From Pseudomonas monteilii (GTDB lineage Bacteria; Pseudomonadota; Gammaproteobacteria; Pseudomonadales; Pseudomonadaceae), in assembly GCA_001534745.1 (NCBI GenBank), contig CP013997.1, positions 124,001-188,000 on the forward strand: 64,000 nucleotides of DNA. The letters are read 5' to 3'. Position 1 is the first letter of the stretch; every line of letters starts with the position of its first letter. The position numbers and the translations under genes are program-made. The notes under the pieces are model-generated. The model searched no databases. It was not told the origin of the DNA and saw only the letters and a program-made list of their open reading frames with translations. Of the stretch, positions 26,283 to 35,671 are shown one piece after another.

Positions 26283-26429
26283 TTATTGGTGCTGATGCTG
26301 GTGCGAGGTGTGTGCGTCTTTGCCGTCCTTGCCATCGTCTGGCAGGTACAGCGGGCCCTTCTGACCACAGGCAGAGACGAGGCAGGCAACAGCGACCAGC
26401 GCCGCGAGGGAGGAAATCAGGCGCTTCAT
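26283..26429 (-). CDS. lptM: Small outer-membrane lipoprotein LptM (YifL)
   Basis: A 48-residue lipoprotein with signal peptide and lipobox ([18 protein letters not shown], then SAC) followed by the conserved [11 protein letters not shown] and a His-rich tail (HTSHQHQHQ). LptM helps assemble the LptD-LptE lipopolysaccharide translocon in enterobacteria; the same role is inferred here. The ATG at 26429 is set by the lipobox spacing. It is the usual neighbour upstream of lysA and is divergent from cyaY. Confidence 0.88.
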   Translation of the reverse strand: MKRLISSLAALVAVACLVSACGQKGPLYLPDDGKDGKDAHTSHQHQHQ

Positions 26430-26617
26430 TGGCGAAATCCTTCGAAATAGGCAGTCTTGCGGCCGAGTATACCGAGCGGTCGCCTGCTTGCCTATGCGAC
26501 GACCGGTGCGCCCGACGGGCCAGCGACCGGGCCTGACACGGTATTCTTTGCAATCGCGACCCAGCGCTCGTATCGTGCCCGGCTTGCACCGGTGCAGCCA
26601 TTTTCGAGGTTCATGCA

Positions 26618-26950
26618 ATGAGTTTGAGTGAAGCGCGTTTCCACGACCTGGTCGATGCGACCCAGCAGGCCCTGGAAGATCTGTTCGACGAAAGCGGCCT
26701 CGACCTGGACATGGAAAATTCGGCGGGCGTGCTCACCGTCACGTTCGACAGCGGCAGCCAGCTGATTTTCAGCCGCCAGGAACCCTTGCGCCAGCTGTGG
26801 CTGGCCGACCGCTCCGGCGGCTTCCACTTCGACTACGACGAAGAGAGCGGCAAGTGGGTGTGTGAGAAAAGCGAAGAGCTGCTGGGCGAAATGCTCGAGC
26901 GTATCGTCTGGGAGCGCGCCGGCGAGAAGCTGGACTTCGACGAGATCTGA
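26618..26950 (+). CDS. cyaY: Frataxin-like iron-binding protein CyaY
   Basis: A 110-residue frataxin homologue that binds iron and modulates the IscS cysteine desulfurase during Fe-S cluster assembly. The acidic first helix [20 protein letters not shown] and the sheet motif [20 protein letters not shown], then [14 protein letters not shown], are diagnostic. It is divergent from lptM-lysA-dapF, the usual Pseudomonas arrangement, and is followed after one base by the DUF1289 gene. Confidence 0.95.
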   Translation: MSLSEARFHDLVDATQQALEDLFDESGLDLDMENSAGVLTVTFDSGSQLIFSRQEPLRQLWLADRSGGFHFDYDEESGKWVCEKSEELLGEMLERIVWERAGEKLDFDEI

Positions 26951-26951
26951 C

Positions 26952-27179
26952 ATGAGTACCGACGCACGCCCCCCGAAACCGCTCTACGCCAACGTCAGTC
27001 CGGCGGTGAAGTCGCCCTGCATCGGCACGTGCCGGCTGGATGCCGAGCGCGTCTGTCTCGGCTGTCACCGTCCGGTCGAGCACATCCGCGAATGGCGCTC
27101 GGCCGACGATCAGCGTCGGCGGCAGATCCGCGACCAGGCCCAGGCTCGCGCCACCTCGGCACGTTCTGCCCAGGCTTGA
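26952..27179 (+). CDS. DUF1289 small cysteine-rich protein
   Basis: A 75-residue protein with the DUF1289 pattern SPCIGTCRLDAERVCLGCHR followed by VEHIREW, whose cysteines could bind metal. The ATG lies one base after the cyaY stop, so it is translationally coupled to cyaY, hinting at a link with iron or Fe-S metabolism. The function of the family is unknown. Confidence 0.85.
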   Translation: MSTDARPPKPLYANVSPAVKSPCIGTCRLDAERVCLGCHRPVEHIREWRSADDQRRRQIRDQAQARATSARSAQA

Positions 27180-27369
27180 GTATTCAGTAGGCTGTGGTAG
27201 GGTCGGACTGTCCGGCCCAGCCGAACACCCGTCGACCCCGTGCTGGGGCTTGTCGTCGTGCCATGTGCCAGCGAACCGCTTCTGCGGTCCGTCGCCAGCC
27301 AGGCAGGACGTTGCAGCCTCGAGCGGGGTCTTGCTTTATCTGCGCGTCAAGAAGGAGCCTGACCCGATC

Positions 27370-27780
27370 ATGAATGCTCGACCCTCACTGACCCTGACCC
27401 GGCTGGACGTCCAGCGTCTGGAGCGTCTGCTCGACACCCTCGACGAAGCCACGCCCGGGGTCCTGGCCCTGCAGGACGAGCTGGACCGCGCCGAGCAGAT
27501 CGTTGGAGCCGAGCAGGTGCCTGCCGGTGTCGTCACCATGAACTCGCGTGTGCACTGCCGCGAAGAGGCCAGCGGCAAGGACTACCACCTGACCCTCGTG
27601 TACCCGCAGGACGCCGGCGTGGACGGCAACGTGTCGATCCTCGCACCGATCGGTAGCGCCTTGCTGGGCCTCTCCGTCGGTGACCAGATCGACTGGCCGG
27701 CACCGGCGGGCAAGACCCTCAAGCTGCGGCTGCTGAGCGTCGACTACCAGCCCGAGGCGGCCGGGCACTTCGACCGCTGA
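27370..27780 (+). CDS. rnk: Nucleoside diphosphate kinase regulator Rnk (GreA/GreB C-terminal fold)
   Basis: A 136-residue Rnk protein: an N-terminal short coiled coil (TRLDVQRLERLLDTL) and a GreA/B-like C-terminal domain (VVTMNSRVHCREEASGKDYH, TLVYPQDAG, SILAPIGSALLGLSVGDQID, WPAPAGK). Rnk binds RNA polymerase near the secondary channel and was identified as a regulator of nucleoside diphosphate kinase and of alginate production in P. aeruginosa. The AAGGAG ribosome site is about 12 nt from the ATG, a long spacing. Convergent with cyaA with a 10-bp gap and no visible terminator. Confidence 0.9.
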   Translation: MNARPSLTLTRLDVQRLERLLDTLDEATPGVLALQDELDRAEQIVGAEQVPAGVVTMNSRVHCREEASGKDYHLTLVYPQDAGVDGNVSILAPIGSALLGLSVGDQIDWPAPAGKTLKLRLLSVDYQPEAAGHFDR

Positions 27781-27790
27781 ACCGACCTGG

Positions 27791-30469
27791 TCAGGGCTCC
27801 AGCGCGTCGAGCCCGCGATTGAGCGCGTGCTCCAGCGCCTGCTTGTGCTGCAGGCAGCACAGCGTCGAGCCGATGCCTTCGTCGAACAGCTCCGACAGGT
27901 CCAGGTCGGTGAGGTAGCAGGGGTAGCGCTCGGCGCTTCGGCGCTGTTTCAGGATCTGCCTGGCGACCACGGTGTCGAGCCGATCGCCGTATTCCAGCCG
28001 CGAGAACGGCACCTGGTCGCAATACCAGGTCACTTCCTGGTCCCCTCCCGAGGTGACACGCACCAAGGCCTGTACCTCGTAATAGCACGGGTTGTCGTCC
28101 GTCGGCGTCGGCTGCGCCTCGACCCGATAGGCCTTGAAACCTGGGTCGGGCGACAGTCGATAGTAGGCCAGGGCCGGCTTGGGCCGGTGCGGCACGTCCA
28201 GCCGCAAGCGCGCGGCATGACGCACCAGCATGGCCTGCAGGAACCGGTGCAAGGGAATCAGCAACTGTCGCTCGTCGCCACACGCCTGGTGTTGGTACCA
28301 GAGCCGGTTGTGTTCATCCAGCACGTACAGGTCGGCGAACCCCGTCTGCAGCCGGTGAAAAACCTGGATGCAGTCGGTCTTGGCATGTGCCAGCAGCGCG
28401 CTCACGGCATGGCCGTCCACCCGACCGAGGCTGTCCACCCCAGACCGCGCGCGCGACTCATGGGTGCGGCTGTCCAGTGGCAGGGGGAAGGCAGAGAGCA
28501 TGGCCTTGAGGCGTTCGCCAAAGACGCGGTCCTGCTCGGTGCCCAGGCCGTGGACCTGCAGGCGCGGTCTGGGCGTGTAAAGGGTCAGGCCGGCAGCCAG
28601 GTTGCGCAGGCAGTGGTCCAGGGCCTGAGGGCCTTCGTAGCGCCGCACCAGCACTTCGTTCCAGCTGGTGAGCGTCACCTGGTCGAGCGACAGGAGCACG
28701 GGGTCGCTCGGTGGCAACGTCTCGCTGCAACAGTGTATGCCGGTTTCGAGGTTGGCCAGCAGCAGGACACGGTCGGCAATGCTCGGTTGCAACAGGCGAC
28801 AGTCGATCACCGTTTCCAGCGGCCACACGAGCGCCTGCCGCAGGCAGTCCAGCACGCCTGCCACACAAGCGCTATCGACACCGTTCGCAGAGGCCGACAG
28901 CACGAGCTGGGTACGCGCTGTGATCACGCCGTTGCAGTGGGCCCAGACCAGCAGTTCGACCACGTGGCGGGTCCGATGGATAAGGGCGTCCTGCGTGGCC
29001 TGCACGACGTCGCCGACCGTACCGGCATACAGACGCCACTGCCACAGGCCTGGCACCTGGGCGTCAGGCAGGCATGCCAGCGTGACCACCGCTTCTTCCA
29101 GGTTCGACGTCAGGCCAGGATTGATCACTTCGACCTTGCCCGCACGTCGCTCGAAGGCCGCATAGAGGCGTCGGCCGAGGACGCTCAGGCCATGGGGAAC
29201 GGGTTGATTGGCAGGGTCGTGCAAGCCTGCGAACTGCAGGAGAAACCGGTAGCTGTGGCTCAACGCACTGACCAGGCTACTGCGTTCGGCCAGGGTCTGG
29301 CGAGCCTTCCAGTGCGCTCGGTCGTCCAGGGTCGTCACTTGGTCGGGGCGCCAGCCCCATTCGCTCACCAGGCGTGCGAGCAACTGGCACTGCCAGGCAT
29401 GCCGTGTGGCATTGGCCGGCTTTTCCGCTTTCAGGTAGAGGCTGCGCCTGAGCAGCTCGAGGCGCCTGGATTCGCCCCGTTGCGTCAAGTAACGCTCGAC
29501 GCGCCGATAGATCATCACGTACGGGTCCAGCGCGTCGAGCCCGGCGCGGTCGGCATGGACGGCCTGCTTGAAGTCCACGGCCAGGCAGCGCATGCGCGGG
29601 TATTCACTGGCATAGACTTCGATGAGCAACAGCTTGAGCACCGTCTTGTAAGGCGACTCGATGCCCTTGAACAGTTGCCAGAATCCTGCGCCGATGAACT
29701 CCTTCTTGGGAATGTGCGCCAGGTGCCCGAGATCGAGGTGGGCATCGCCCCGGATCAGCCCCTTGGCCAGCAGCGTCCGGGTATAGCCGTGGTAGTCCTG
29801 CTCGCACGAGGCAGGCACCAGCCACCACAGCGGTGTCTTGCCTGCGAGCCAGATCGCGGTCCGGTAGAACTCGTCGAGCAGCAAGTAATGCTGGGCTTCG
29901 CCGCAGTCTTCGGCGCTCAGTTGGCTGACCCGACGTCCTTGGGCGAAACTGCGCGGCTCGATCAGGAAGGTGTGCAGTTCGGCGCCTTGAAGGGCGGCCC
30001 AGGTCTCCAGGTGCTGGCACTTGGTACGCAGCGCCTGAAGACCGGGCTGATCGAGGTCGGCGGCATGGCAGACCCAGACGTCCATGTCGCTGCGCGCGGT
30101 TTGCGCCAACGTGCCCAGGCTGCCGATCAGGTACACCCCTTCGACGATGGGCGCGTGATCCGGCGCAGAGGCCGCCTCGGCGAGCGAGCGCGTCAGGCGC
30201 AGGGCCTCGGCCAGCTGTTGTGGGGTCGGTCGGAAACCCCAGAGGCCTGCACGCGCCATGCGCGGCACGTACCCAGGCAGGGACGGGTGGTTGAGGTGCA
30301 GCAGCAGAGGCAGCAGGTTCAGCACGCGGCGTTGAGAAGCCCCCAGACCTTCCAGCGCACGCCCCAGCCGCCCTCGATTGATCTGCATGAACCGTGCGTG
30401 CAGCACGCCGGGCAAGGCAGGTTCGACAGGGTCGGATGAGTCGGTGGGTGGAGCAAGAGGAGGGACCAT
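27791..30469 (-). CDS. cyaA: Class I adenylate cyclase
   Basis: An 892-residue enterobacterial-type (class I) adenylate cyclase producing cAMP for Vfr/CRP-type regulators. The nucleotidyltransferase-like catalytic motif is IGSLGTLAQTARSDMDVWV (near residues 113-131). The family block GLIRGDAHLDLGHLAHIPKK, then EFIGAGFWQLFKGIESPYKT, follows. The C-terminal regulatory half is present, although the total is somewhat shorter than the roughly 950 residues I recall for Pseudomonas homologues. It is preceded by 209 bp that include a very large hairpin. Confidence 0.93.
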   Translation of the reverse strand: MVPPLAPPTDSSDPVEPALPGVLHARFMQINRGRLGRALEGLGASQRRVLNLLPLLLHLNHPSLPGYVPRMARAGLWGFRPTPQQLAEALRLTRSLAEAASAPDHAPIVEGVYLIGSLGTLAQTARSDMDVWVCHAADLDQPGLQALRTKCQHLETWAALQGAELHTFLIEPRSFAQGRRVSQLSAEDCGEAQHYLLLDEFYRTAIWLAGKTPLWWLVPASCEQDYHGYTRTLLAKGLIRGDAHLDLGHLAHIPKKEFIGAGFWQLFKGIESPYKTVLKLLLIEVYASEYPRMRCLAVDFKQAVHADRAGLDALDPYVMIYRRVERYLTQRGESRRLELLRRSLYLKAEKPANATRHAWQCQLLARLVSEWGWRPDQVTTLDDRAHWKARQTLAERSSLVSALSHSYRFLLQFAGLHDPANQPVPHGLSVLGRRLYAAFERRAGKVEVINPGLTSNLEEAVVTLACLPDAQVPGLWQWRLYAGTVGDVVQATQDALIHRTRHVVELLVWAHCNGVITARTQLVLSASANGVDSACVAGVLDCLRQALVWPLETVIDCRLLQPSIADRVLLLANLETGIHCCSETLPPSDPVLLSLDQVTLTSWNEVLVRRYEGPQALDHCLRNLAAGLTLYTPRPRLQVHGLGTEQDRVFGERLKAMLSAFPLPLDSRTHESRARSGVDSLGRVDGHAVSALLAHAKTDCIQVFHRLQTGFADLYVLDEHNRLWYQHQACGDERQLLIPLHRFLQAMLVRHAARLRLDVPHRPKPALAYYRLSPDPGFKAYRVEAQPTPTDDNPCYYEVQALVRVTSGGDQEVTWYCDQVPFSRLEYGDRLDTVVARQILKQRRSAERYPCYLTDLDLSELFDEGIGSTLCCLQHKQALEHALNRGLDALEP

Positions 30470-30592
30470 TGCGCACTCGAAGCAGACAGCAGCAGCGGCG
30501 CGAGTTTAGCCTGAGTCGATCACCCGATTCAGGAAAAGTCGATGAATTGACGCCATATTTTCGTCATTCGTCGTGTGTCAGGAGGCGCGTAT

Positions 30593-30642
30593 ACCGCCTG
30601 GCTGTCGACTCCTGCACGCACAGGAGTGGACAGCCAGGCGGT
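30593..30642. other. Very long hairpin between TIGR02647 gene and cyaA
   Basis: Two arms of 22 bases (ACCGCCTGGCTGTC... and ...GACAGCCAGGCGGT) pair with a single mismatch around a 6-nt loop. It lies downstream of the TIGR02647 gene and 124 bp before the cyaA start. No T-run follows on the minus strand, but the stem is strong enough to end or protect the upstream transcript. Confidence 0.65.
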
Positions 30643-30678
30643 GGTTTAGTGCGGCTTCACGCGATGCGAGTGGTCGAC

Positions 30679-30924
30679 TCAGGCGACCTCGGCGATTTCC
30701 AGGATGGTCAGCAGTTGTTGGGCGTGCGCGGCCGCATCGTGCCCCAGGCTGGTCAGGTAGCCCCCGTCGGGCTGACTGGTCAGCTGCTTGTCGTGCAGAC
30801 GCCGGGCCGCCTCGATCAAGCGGGGCGAGGCATTGCTATGGACCTTGATGCCCTCCTGGCTACTGTCCAGGTTGAACAGCGCGAGGACTTCCAGTTCGGC
30901 GATCAATTCAGGTGTGAAAGACAT
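30679..30924 (-). CDS. TIGR02647 family small protein (DNA-binding-like)
   Basis: An 81-residue protein with MSFTPELIAELEVLALFNLD at the start, a HSNASPRLIEAARRLHDKQL centre and a GGYLTSLGHDAAAHAQ segment. This is the pattern of the TIGR02647 family, annotated as possibly DNA-binding and common in gammaproteobacteria. Function unknown. It stands alone, with a large hairpin downstream. Confidence 0.82.
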   Translation of the reverse strand: MSFTPELIAELEVLALFNLDSSQEGIKVHSNASPRLIEAARRLHDKQLTSQPDGGYLTSLGHDAAAHAQQLLTILEIAEVA

Positions 30925-30996
30925 GACGACTCCTGACTTCCAGAGAGGACGGAGGCACCGGTGCCGGTGCCTGAGCCAGGAGTGTAGTCAGGCTTT

Positions 30997-31299
30997 TCAG
31001 GCGTTGCCTTGATCGGCCTCAGGGGGCAGTTCAGGTAACGCACGCAAGGCGTTTTCGTACCAGACATTGTCAAAAGCGCGGTCTTGTTCGAGCATGGTGT
31101 CGATCTCGATCGCCAGTACGTGCGCCATCAGGTTGAGGATGTCCTCGCGCTCGTAGCCCACCAGGCTCAGCTTGTTGTAGGTCGCTTTCGCCGCGGGCGG
31201 TTCGCCGCTCTCGATCTGGTTTTCGACGGCCTGGGTCAGGGTCGCCTCGACAAAGGCTTCTTCTTCGTCGTTGTAGTCGACGTCGTTGGACTCGCTCAT
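30997..31299 (-). CDS. Small acidic conserved hypothetical protein
   Basis: A 100-residue protein, strongly acidic at the N-terminus (DVDYNDEEEAFVEA). Its central motif ATYNKLSLVGYEREDILNLM and then VLAIEIDTMLEQDRAFDN resembles a widespread helical pattern in uncharacterised small bacterial proteins (xxL.. GY....I..L.A..L..EI....). No catalytic residues or membrane segments are seen. It is transcribed away from the glutathione transferase gene. I do not recognise a function. Confidence 0.7.
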   Translation of the reverse strand: MSESNDVDYNDEEEAFVEATLTQAVENQIESGEPPAAKATYNKLSLVGYEREDILNLMAHVLAIEIDTMLEQDRAFDNVWYENALRALPELPPEADQGNA

Positions 31300-31440
31300 G
31301 GCTCTGCTCCTGTGGATGAGCCGTCAGTGTGCCACGGGCCTGGGGACGGCGCGAACCGCCACACCCTCGGGCACTAGCCATGCACGGTCCGACAGGGCTA
31401 TAACGGCTAGGCCATTTCTTACGGCCTGGAGACTGTTTTC

Positions 31441-32106
31441 ATGCTCAAGCTTCACGGATTTCCTGTCAGCAACTACTACAACATGGTCAAGCTGGCGCTT
31501 CTGGAGAAGGGCCTGCCCTTCGAAGAGGTGCAGTTGATTCCTGGGACGACCCCGGAAACGCTGAAGGTCAGCCCACGGGGCAAGGTCCCGGTTCTGGAGA
31601 CCGAGCACGGCTACCTGAGCGAAACCAGCGTGATCCTCGAATACCTGGAGCAGAGCCAGGGTGGCACATCGCTGTTGCCGGCCGATGCGTTCGAGCGGGC
31701 GAAGGTCCGTGAGCTGATGAAGGAGATCGAGCTCTACATCGAGCTGCCGGCGCGCACGTGCTACGCCCAGAGCTTCTTCGGGCAGTCGGTCGAGCCATGG
31801 GTCAAGGAAAAGGCCCGCACCGATCTGCTGGCCGGCTTCGCCACCCTCAAGCGCAGCGCGCGCTTCGCACCTTATGTCGCAGGCGAGCAGATGACCCTGG
31901 CAGACATCATGTTCTGCTTCTCGGTCGACCTGGCGGCTCAGGTCGGCAAGAAGGTCCTGAACATCGACCTGCTGGCCGACCTGCCGGAGGCTGCCGAGCT
32001 GCTGGAGCGCCTGCACCAGGGGCCACACATCGCGCGGATCAACGCCGACAAGGAGCGGATGCTGCCGACGTTCCTCGAGATGATGCGCAACAAGCGTCCT
32101 TCCTGA
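31441..32106 (+). CDS. Glutathione S-transferase family protein
   Basis: A 221-residue cytosolic GST. The thioredoxin-like N-terminal domain starts MLKLHGFPVSNYYNMVKLAL with a Ser/Tyr-rich active-site region, then RGKVPVLETEHGYLSETSVI, where the cis-Pro and the ET/S glutathione-binding pair are seen. The helical C-terminal domain spans about residues 85-215. Substrate unknown; such enzymes conjugate or reduce electrophiles. Monocistronic, ending at a bidirectional terminator shared with argH. Confidence 0.88.
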   Translation: MLKLHGFPVSNYYNMVKLALLEKGLPFEEVQLIPGTTPETLKVSPRGKVPVLETEHGYLSETSVILEYLEQSQGGTSLLPADAFERAKVRELMKEIELYIELPARTCYAQSFFGQSVEPWVKEKARTDLLAGFATLKRSARFAPYVAGEQMTLADIMFCFSVDLAAQVGKKVLNIDLLADLPEAAELLERLHQGPHIARINADKERMLPTFLEMMRNKRPS

Positions 32107-32110
32107 TGAA

Positions 32111-32145
32111 AAAGGCCCCGGACCGCATGACGGACCGGGGCCTTT
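32111..32145. terminator. Bidirectional terminator between GST gene and argH
   Basis: AAAGGCCCCGG and CCGGGGCCTTT form a perfect 11-bp stem (plus inner pairing), with A-rich bases on one side and T on the other, so it can serve both converging genes. Confidence 0.85.
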
Positions 32146-32165
32146 CGATTACCTGACGACCGTGC

Positions 32166-33560
32166 TCAGCGCGTGGCCAGCAGTGCATGGCCACGGGCGA
32201 CGGCTGCGCGCACCTGTTCCGGTGCCGTGCCGCCGATGTGGTTGCGGGCGTTGACCGAGCCTTCGAGGGTCAAGACGGCGAACACGTCCTGCTCGATCTG
32301 GTCGCTGAACTGGCGTAATTCTTCCAGCTCCATTTCCGCCAGGTCCTTGTTGCAGTCCACGCCATGCTTGACCGCATGGCCGACGATCTCGTGGCAATCG
32401 CGGAACGGCAGGCCGCGACGCACCAGGTAGTCGGCCAGGTCGGTGGCCGTGGAAAAACCACGCAGCGCCGCCTCGCGCATCACCTCACGGCACGGCTTGA
32501 TCGCCGGCACCATGTCGGCGAAGGCCCGCAGCGAGTCGCGCAGCGTGTCGGCGGCATCGAACAGCGGTTCCTTGTCTTCCTGGTTGTCCTTGTTGTAGGC
32601 CAGTGGCTGGCCCTTCATCAGGGTCAGCAGCCCGGTCAGCGCGCCGAACACGCGGCCGCTCTTGCCACGCACCAGTTCCGGCACGTCGGGGTTCTTCTTC
32701 TGCGGCATGATCGAGCTGCCCGTGCAGAAGCGATCCGGCAGGTGGATGAAGTGGAACTGGGCGCTGGTCCACAGCACCAGCTCTTCGGAGAAGCGCGACA
32801 GGTGCATCATCGCGATGCTGGCCGCGGCACAGAACTCGATGGCGAAATCACGATCCGACACGCCGTCGAGCGAGTTGCCGCCGACGGTCTCGAAACCGAG
32901 CAGCTTGCAGGTCAGCTCGCGGTCCACCGGGTAGGTGGTGCCGGCCAGGGCAGCACTGCCCAGCGGCATGCGGTTGGTGCGCTTGCGGCAGTCCACCAGG
33001 CGCTCGTAGTCGCGCGACAGCATCTCGAACCAGGCCAGCAGGTGGTGGCCGAAGGTCACCGGCTGCGCGGTCTGCAGGTGGGTGAAGCCCGGCATGATGG
33101 TGGCGGCTTCACGTTCGGCCTGCTCCAGCAGGCCTTTCTGCAGACGGGTGATCTCGCTCAGGATCAGGTCGATCTCGTCACGCAGCCAGAGGCGGATGTC
33201 GGTGGCGACCTGGTCGTTGCGGCTACGGCCGGTGTGCAGCTTCTTGCCGGTGATGCCGATGCGGTCGGTCAGGCGCGCTTCGATGTTCATGTGCACGTCT
33301 TCGAGGTCGACGCGCCAGTCGAAACTGCCGGCTTCGATCTCGGCCTGGATGGTCTTCAGGCCGTCGATGATGGTGTCGCGCTCGTGCTCGTCGAGCACGC
33401 CAACCTGGGCCAGCATCGTGGCGTGGGCGATCGAGCCCATGATGTCGTGACGGTACAGGCGCTTGTCGAAGTCGACCGAGGCGGTGAAGCGGGCGACGAA
33501 GGCGTCGACGGGCTCGCTGAAGCGGCCGCCCCAGGACTGGTTGGTCTTGTCGGTGCTCAT
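32166..33560 (-). CDS. argH: Argininosuccinate lyase
   Basis: A 464-residue fumarase/aspartase superfamily enzyme, the last step of arginine biosynthesis (argininosuccinate to arginine and fumarate). The signature [20 protein letters not shown] with the catalytic serine loop is present, along with [15 protein letters not shown] and the [20 protein letters not shown] motif. The ATG at 33560 gives normal length. It is divergent from algR across 305 bp, and convergent with the GST gene. Confidence 0.96.
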   Translation of the reverse strand: MSTDKTNQSWGGRFSEPVDAFVARFTASVDFDKRLYRHDIMGSIAHATMLAQVGVLDEHERDTIIDGLKTIQAEIEAGSFDWRVDLEDVHMNIEARLTDRIGITGKKLHTGRSRNDQVATDIRLWLRDEIDLILSEITRLQKGLLEQAEREAATIMPGFTHLQTAQPVTFGHHLLAWFEMLSRDYERLVDCRKRTNRMPLGSAALAGTTYPVDRELTCKLLGFETVGGNSLDGVSDRDFAIEFCAAASIAMMHLSRFSEELVLWTSAQFHFIHLPDRFCTGSSIMPQKKNPDVPELVRGKSGRVFGALTGLLTLMKGQPLAYNKDNQEDKEPLFDAADTLRDSLRAFADMVPAIKPCREVMREAALRGFSTATDLADYLVRRGLPFRDCHEIVGHAVKHGVDCNKDLAEMELEELRQFSDQIEQDVFAVLTLEGSVNARNHIGGTAPEQVRAAVARGHALLATR

Positions 33561-33865
33561 GGATTCACTCGTAGCTGGCGTGATCTGAAAAAGTGGCGTC
33601 GATCATAACAGGGTTGTGCCTTGCCTCGCAGGGCGCAGGCGCCGGACCGGATGTGCGAAAGTGCCTGGAAACCGCTCGGACGATCAACGATTGAACGGCA
33701 ACGCGGCAAGGACCGTCTACAGTTGGACAGAGGGTCGGCGGCAGGTACCGCGACCCAGTGAATCTTTGGCCATCGCATCGGTCTGAGCGTGGACCACGGT
33801 GTCGGTCGATCCGCACCTCGGCACGCCAGTTCATTTGCGAGACTCATTCAGGAATCCAGCAATAT
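33561..33865. other. Divergent argH/algR intergenic region
   Basis: A 305-bp stretch holding the argH and algR promoters. In P. aeruginosa the sensor gene algZ/fimS lies between argH and algR; here there is no room for it and no remnant of a kinase is visible. Confidence 0.6.
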
Positions 33866-34612
33866 ATGAATGTCCTGATCGTTGACGACGAAACCCAATC
33901 CCGTGACCGCCTGAGCCGCTTGCTCGGCGAGCTGGAGGGGTACACCGTGCTGGAGCCTGGCGCCACCAATGGCGAAGAGGCCTTGGCCCTGATCGAGAGC
34001 CTCAAGCCCGATGTGGTGCTGCTGGATGTCGCCATGCCGGGCCTCGATGGCCTGCAGGTGGCAGCGCGCCTGTGCGAGCGCGAAGCGCCGCCGGCCGTGG
34101 TGTTCTGCACCGAGGGCGAGGACGCTGCCCATCAGCCGTTCGAGGACAGCGCGCTCAGCCACGTGGCCAAGCCGGTGCAGCCGCAGGCGCTGCGCGAGGC
34201 CCTGCGCAAGGCCGAACGACCCAACCGCACGCAGCTGGCGGCGCTGACGCGACCTGCCAACGAAAGCGGCGGCGGCCCGCGCAGCCACATCAGTGCCCGG
34301 ACGCGCAAAGGCATCGAACTGATCCCGCTGGGCCAGGTGGTGTACTTCATCGCCGACCACAAGTACGTGACCTTGCGCCACGAAGGTGGCGAAGTCCTGC
34401 TCGATGAACCGCTCAAGGCCCTGGAAGACGAATTCGGTGACCGTTTCGTGCGCATCCACCGCAACGCCCTGGTGTCGCGCGAACGCATCGAGCGTCTGCA
34501 GCGTACGCCGCTCGGGCACTTCCAGCTGTTCCTCAAAGGCCTGGACGGCGATGCGCTGACCGTCAGCCGGCGTCACGTTGCGGGTGTGCGCAAGATGATG
34601 CAGACGCTCTAG
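33866..34612 (+). CDS. algR: LytTR-family response regulator AlgR
   Basis: A 248-residue response regulator. The receiver domain (residues 1-120) keeps the phosphoacceptor Asp54 in VVLLDVAMPGLDG and the acidic pair Asp7/Asp8. The LytTR DNA-binding domain lies at about 140-245 (IPLGQVVYFIADHKYVTLRH and FVRIHRNALVSRERIERL). AlgR controls alginate, type IV pili and other virulence traits in P. aeruginosa. Start and length match AlgR exactly. It is followed by hemC after 117 bp, as in other pseudomonads, but the adjacent kinase gene is missing. Confidence 0.94.
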   Translation: MNVLIVDDETQSRDRLSRLLGELEGYTVLEPGATNGEEALALIESLKPDVVLLDVAMPGLDGLQVAARLCEREAPPAVVFCTEGEDAAHQPFEDSALSHVAKPVQPQALREALRKAERPNRTQLAALTRPANESGGGPRSHISARTRKGIELIPLGQVVYFIADHKYVTLRHEGGEVLLDEPLKALEDEFGDRFVRIHRNALVSRERIERLQRTPLGHFQLFLKGLDGDALTVSRRHVAGVRKMMQTL

Positions 34613-34729
34613 ACCGGGCGGACCACGAGAGGGTCAGCCTCGCGAAAGGGCGCCAGGTTGACCGGTGTCCGCTGGCGAGGCGAGCAGAGCTGTTATCATC
34701 GGGGGCATTTCTCTCGTTCGGGGCGTTTC

Positions 34730-35671
34730 ATGTCCACTCGCGAAATCCGCATCGCCACTCGCAAGAGTGCCCTGGCCCTCTGGCAGGCCGAATACGTCAA
34801 GGCACGCCTGGAGTCCGCCCATCCGGGCTTGCTCGTCTCGCTGGTCCCCATGGTCAGTCGTGGCGACAAGCTGCTCGATTCCCCACTGTCGAAGATCGGC
34901 GGCAAGGGCCTGTTCGTCAAGGAGCTGGAAACCGCTCTGCTCGAAGGGCAGGCCGACATCGCCGTGCATTCGATGAAGGATGTGCCGATGGACTTCCCCG
35001 AGGGGTTGGGCCTGTACTGCATCTGCGAGCGGGAAGACCCTCGGGACGCCTTCGTCTCCAACCGCTACAAGAGCCTGGACGAACTGCCCCTGGGCAGCGT
35101 CGTCGGCACCTCGAGTCTGCGTCGACAGACCCAGCTGCTGTCACACCGACCCGACCTGGAGATCCGCTTCCTGCGTGGCAACGTCAACACGCGTCTGGCC
35201 AAGCTCGATGCCGGCGAGTATGACGCGATCATTCTTGCCGCCGCCGGGCTGATCCGCCTGGGCTTCGAGTCGCGCATCACCGACAGTCTCGACGTCACCT
35301 ACAGCCTGCCCGCAGGCGGTCAAGGGGCGGTGGGCATCGAATGTCGCAGTGCCGACAGCGACATCCAGGCGTTGCTGGCACCGCTGCACCATCTGGAGAC
35401 GGCCGACCGCGTGGTGGCCGAGCGGGCGCTCAACAAGCGTCTGAACGGCGGCTGCCAGGTGCCGATCGCCAGCTATGCCGTGCTCGAAGGCGACCAGCTG
35501 TGGTTGCGCGCCATGGTCGGTCAGCCCGACGGTGGGGCGCTCTTGCGGGCTGAGGCACGGGGTCCCAGGACCGCAGCCGACCTGCTGGGTGTGCAGGTTG
35601 CCGACGACCTGCTCGACCAGGGCGCCGACGTCATCCTCACGGCGGTGTACGGCGAGGCCGGGCATCCGTGA
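34730..35671 (+). CDS. hemC: Porphobilinogen deaminase (hydroxymethylbilane synthase)
   Basis: A 313-residue enzyme of haem biosynthesis that polymerises four porphobilinogens into hydroxymethylbilane. The dipyrromethane-cofactor cysteine is Cys242 in [13 protein letters not shown]. Other signatures are [15 protein letters not shown] at the start and [13 protein letters not shown]. First gene of the hemC-hemD-hemX-hemY operon; its TGA overlaps the hemD GTG. Confidence 0.97.
   Translation: MSTREIRIATRKSALALWQAEYVKARLESAHPGLLVSLVPMVSRGDKLLDSPLSKIGGKGLFVKELETALLEGQADIAVHSMKDVPMDFPEGLGLYCICEREDPRDAFVSNRYKSLDELPLGSVVGTSSLRRQTQLLSHRPDLEIRFLRGNVNTRLAKLDAGEYDAIILAAAGLIRLGFESRITDSLDVTYSLPAGGQGAVGIECRSADSDIQALLAPLHHLETADRVVAERALNKRLNGGCQVPIASYAVLEGDQLWLRAMVGQPDGGALLRAEARGPRTAADLLGVQVADDLLDQGADVILTAVYGEAGHP

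Noticed and set aside
27827..30439. 870-codon open frame opposite cyaA
   Set aside because: No domain and biased composition; the minus-strand frame is a clear class I adenylate cyclase.
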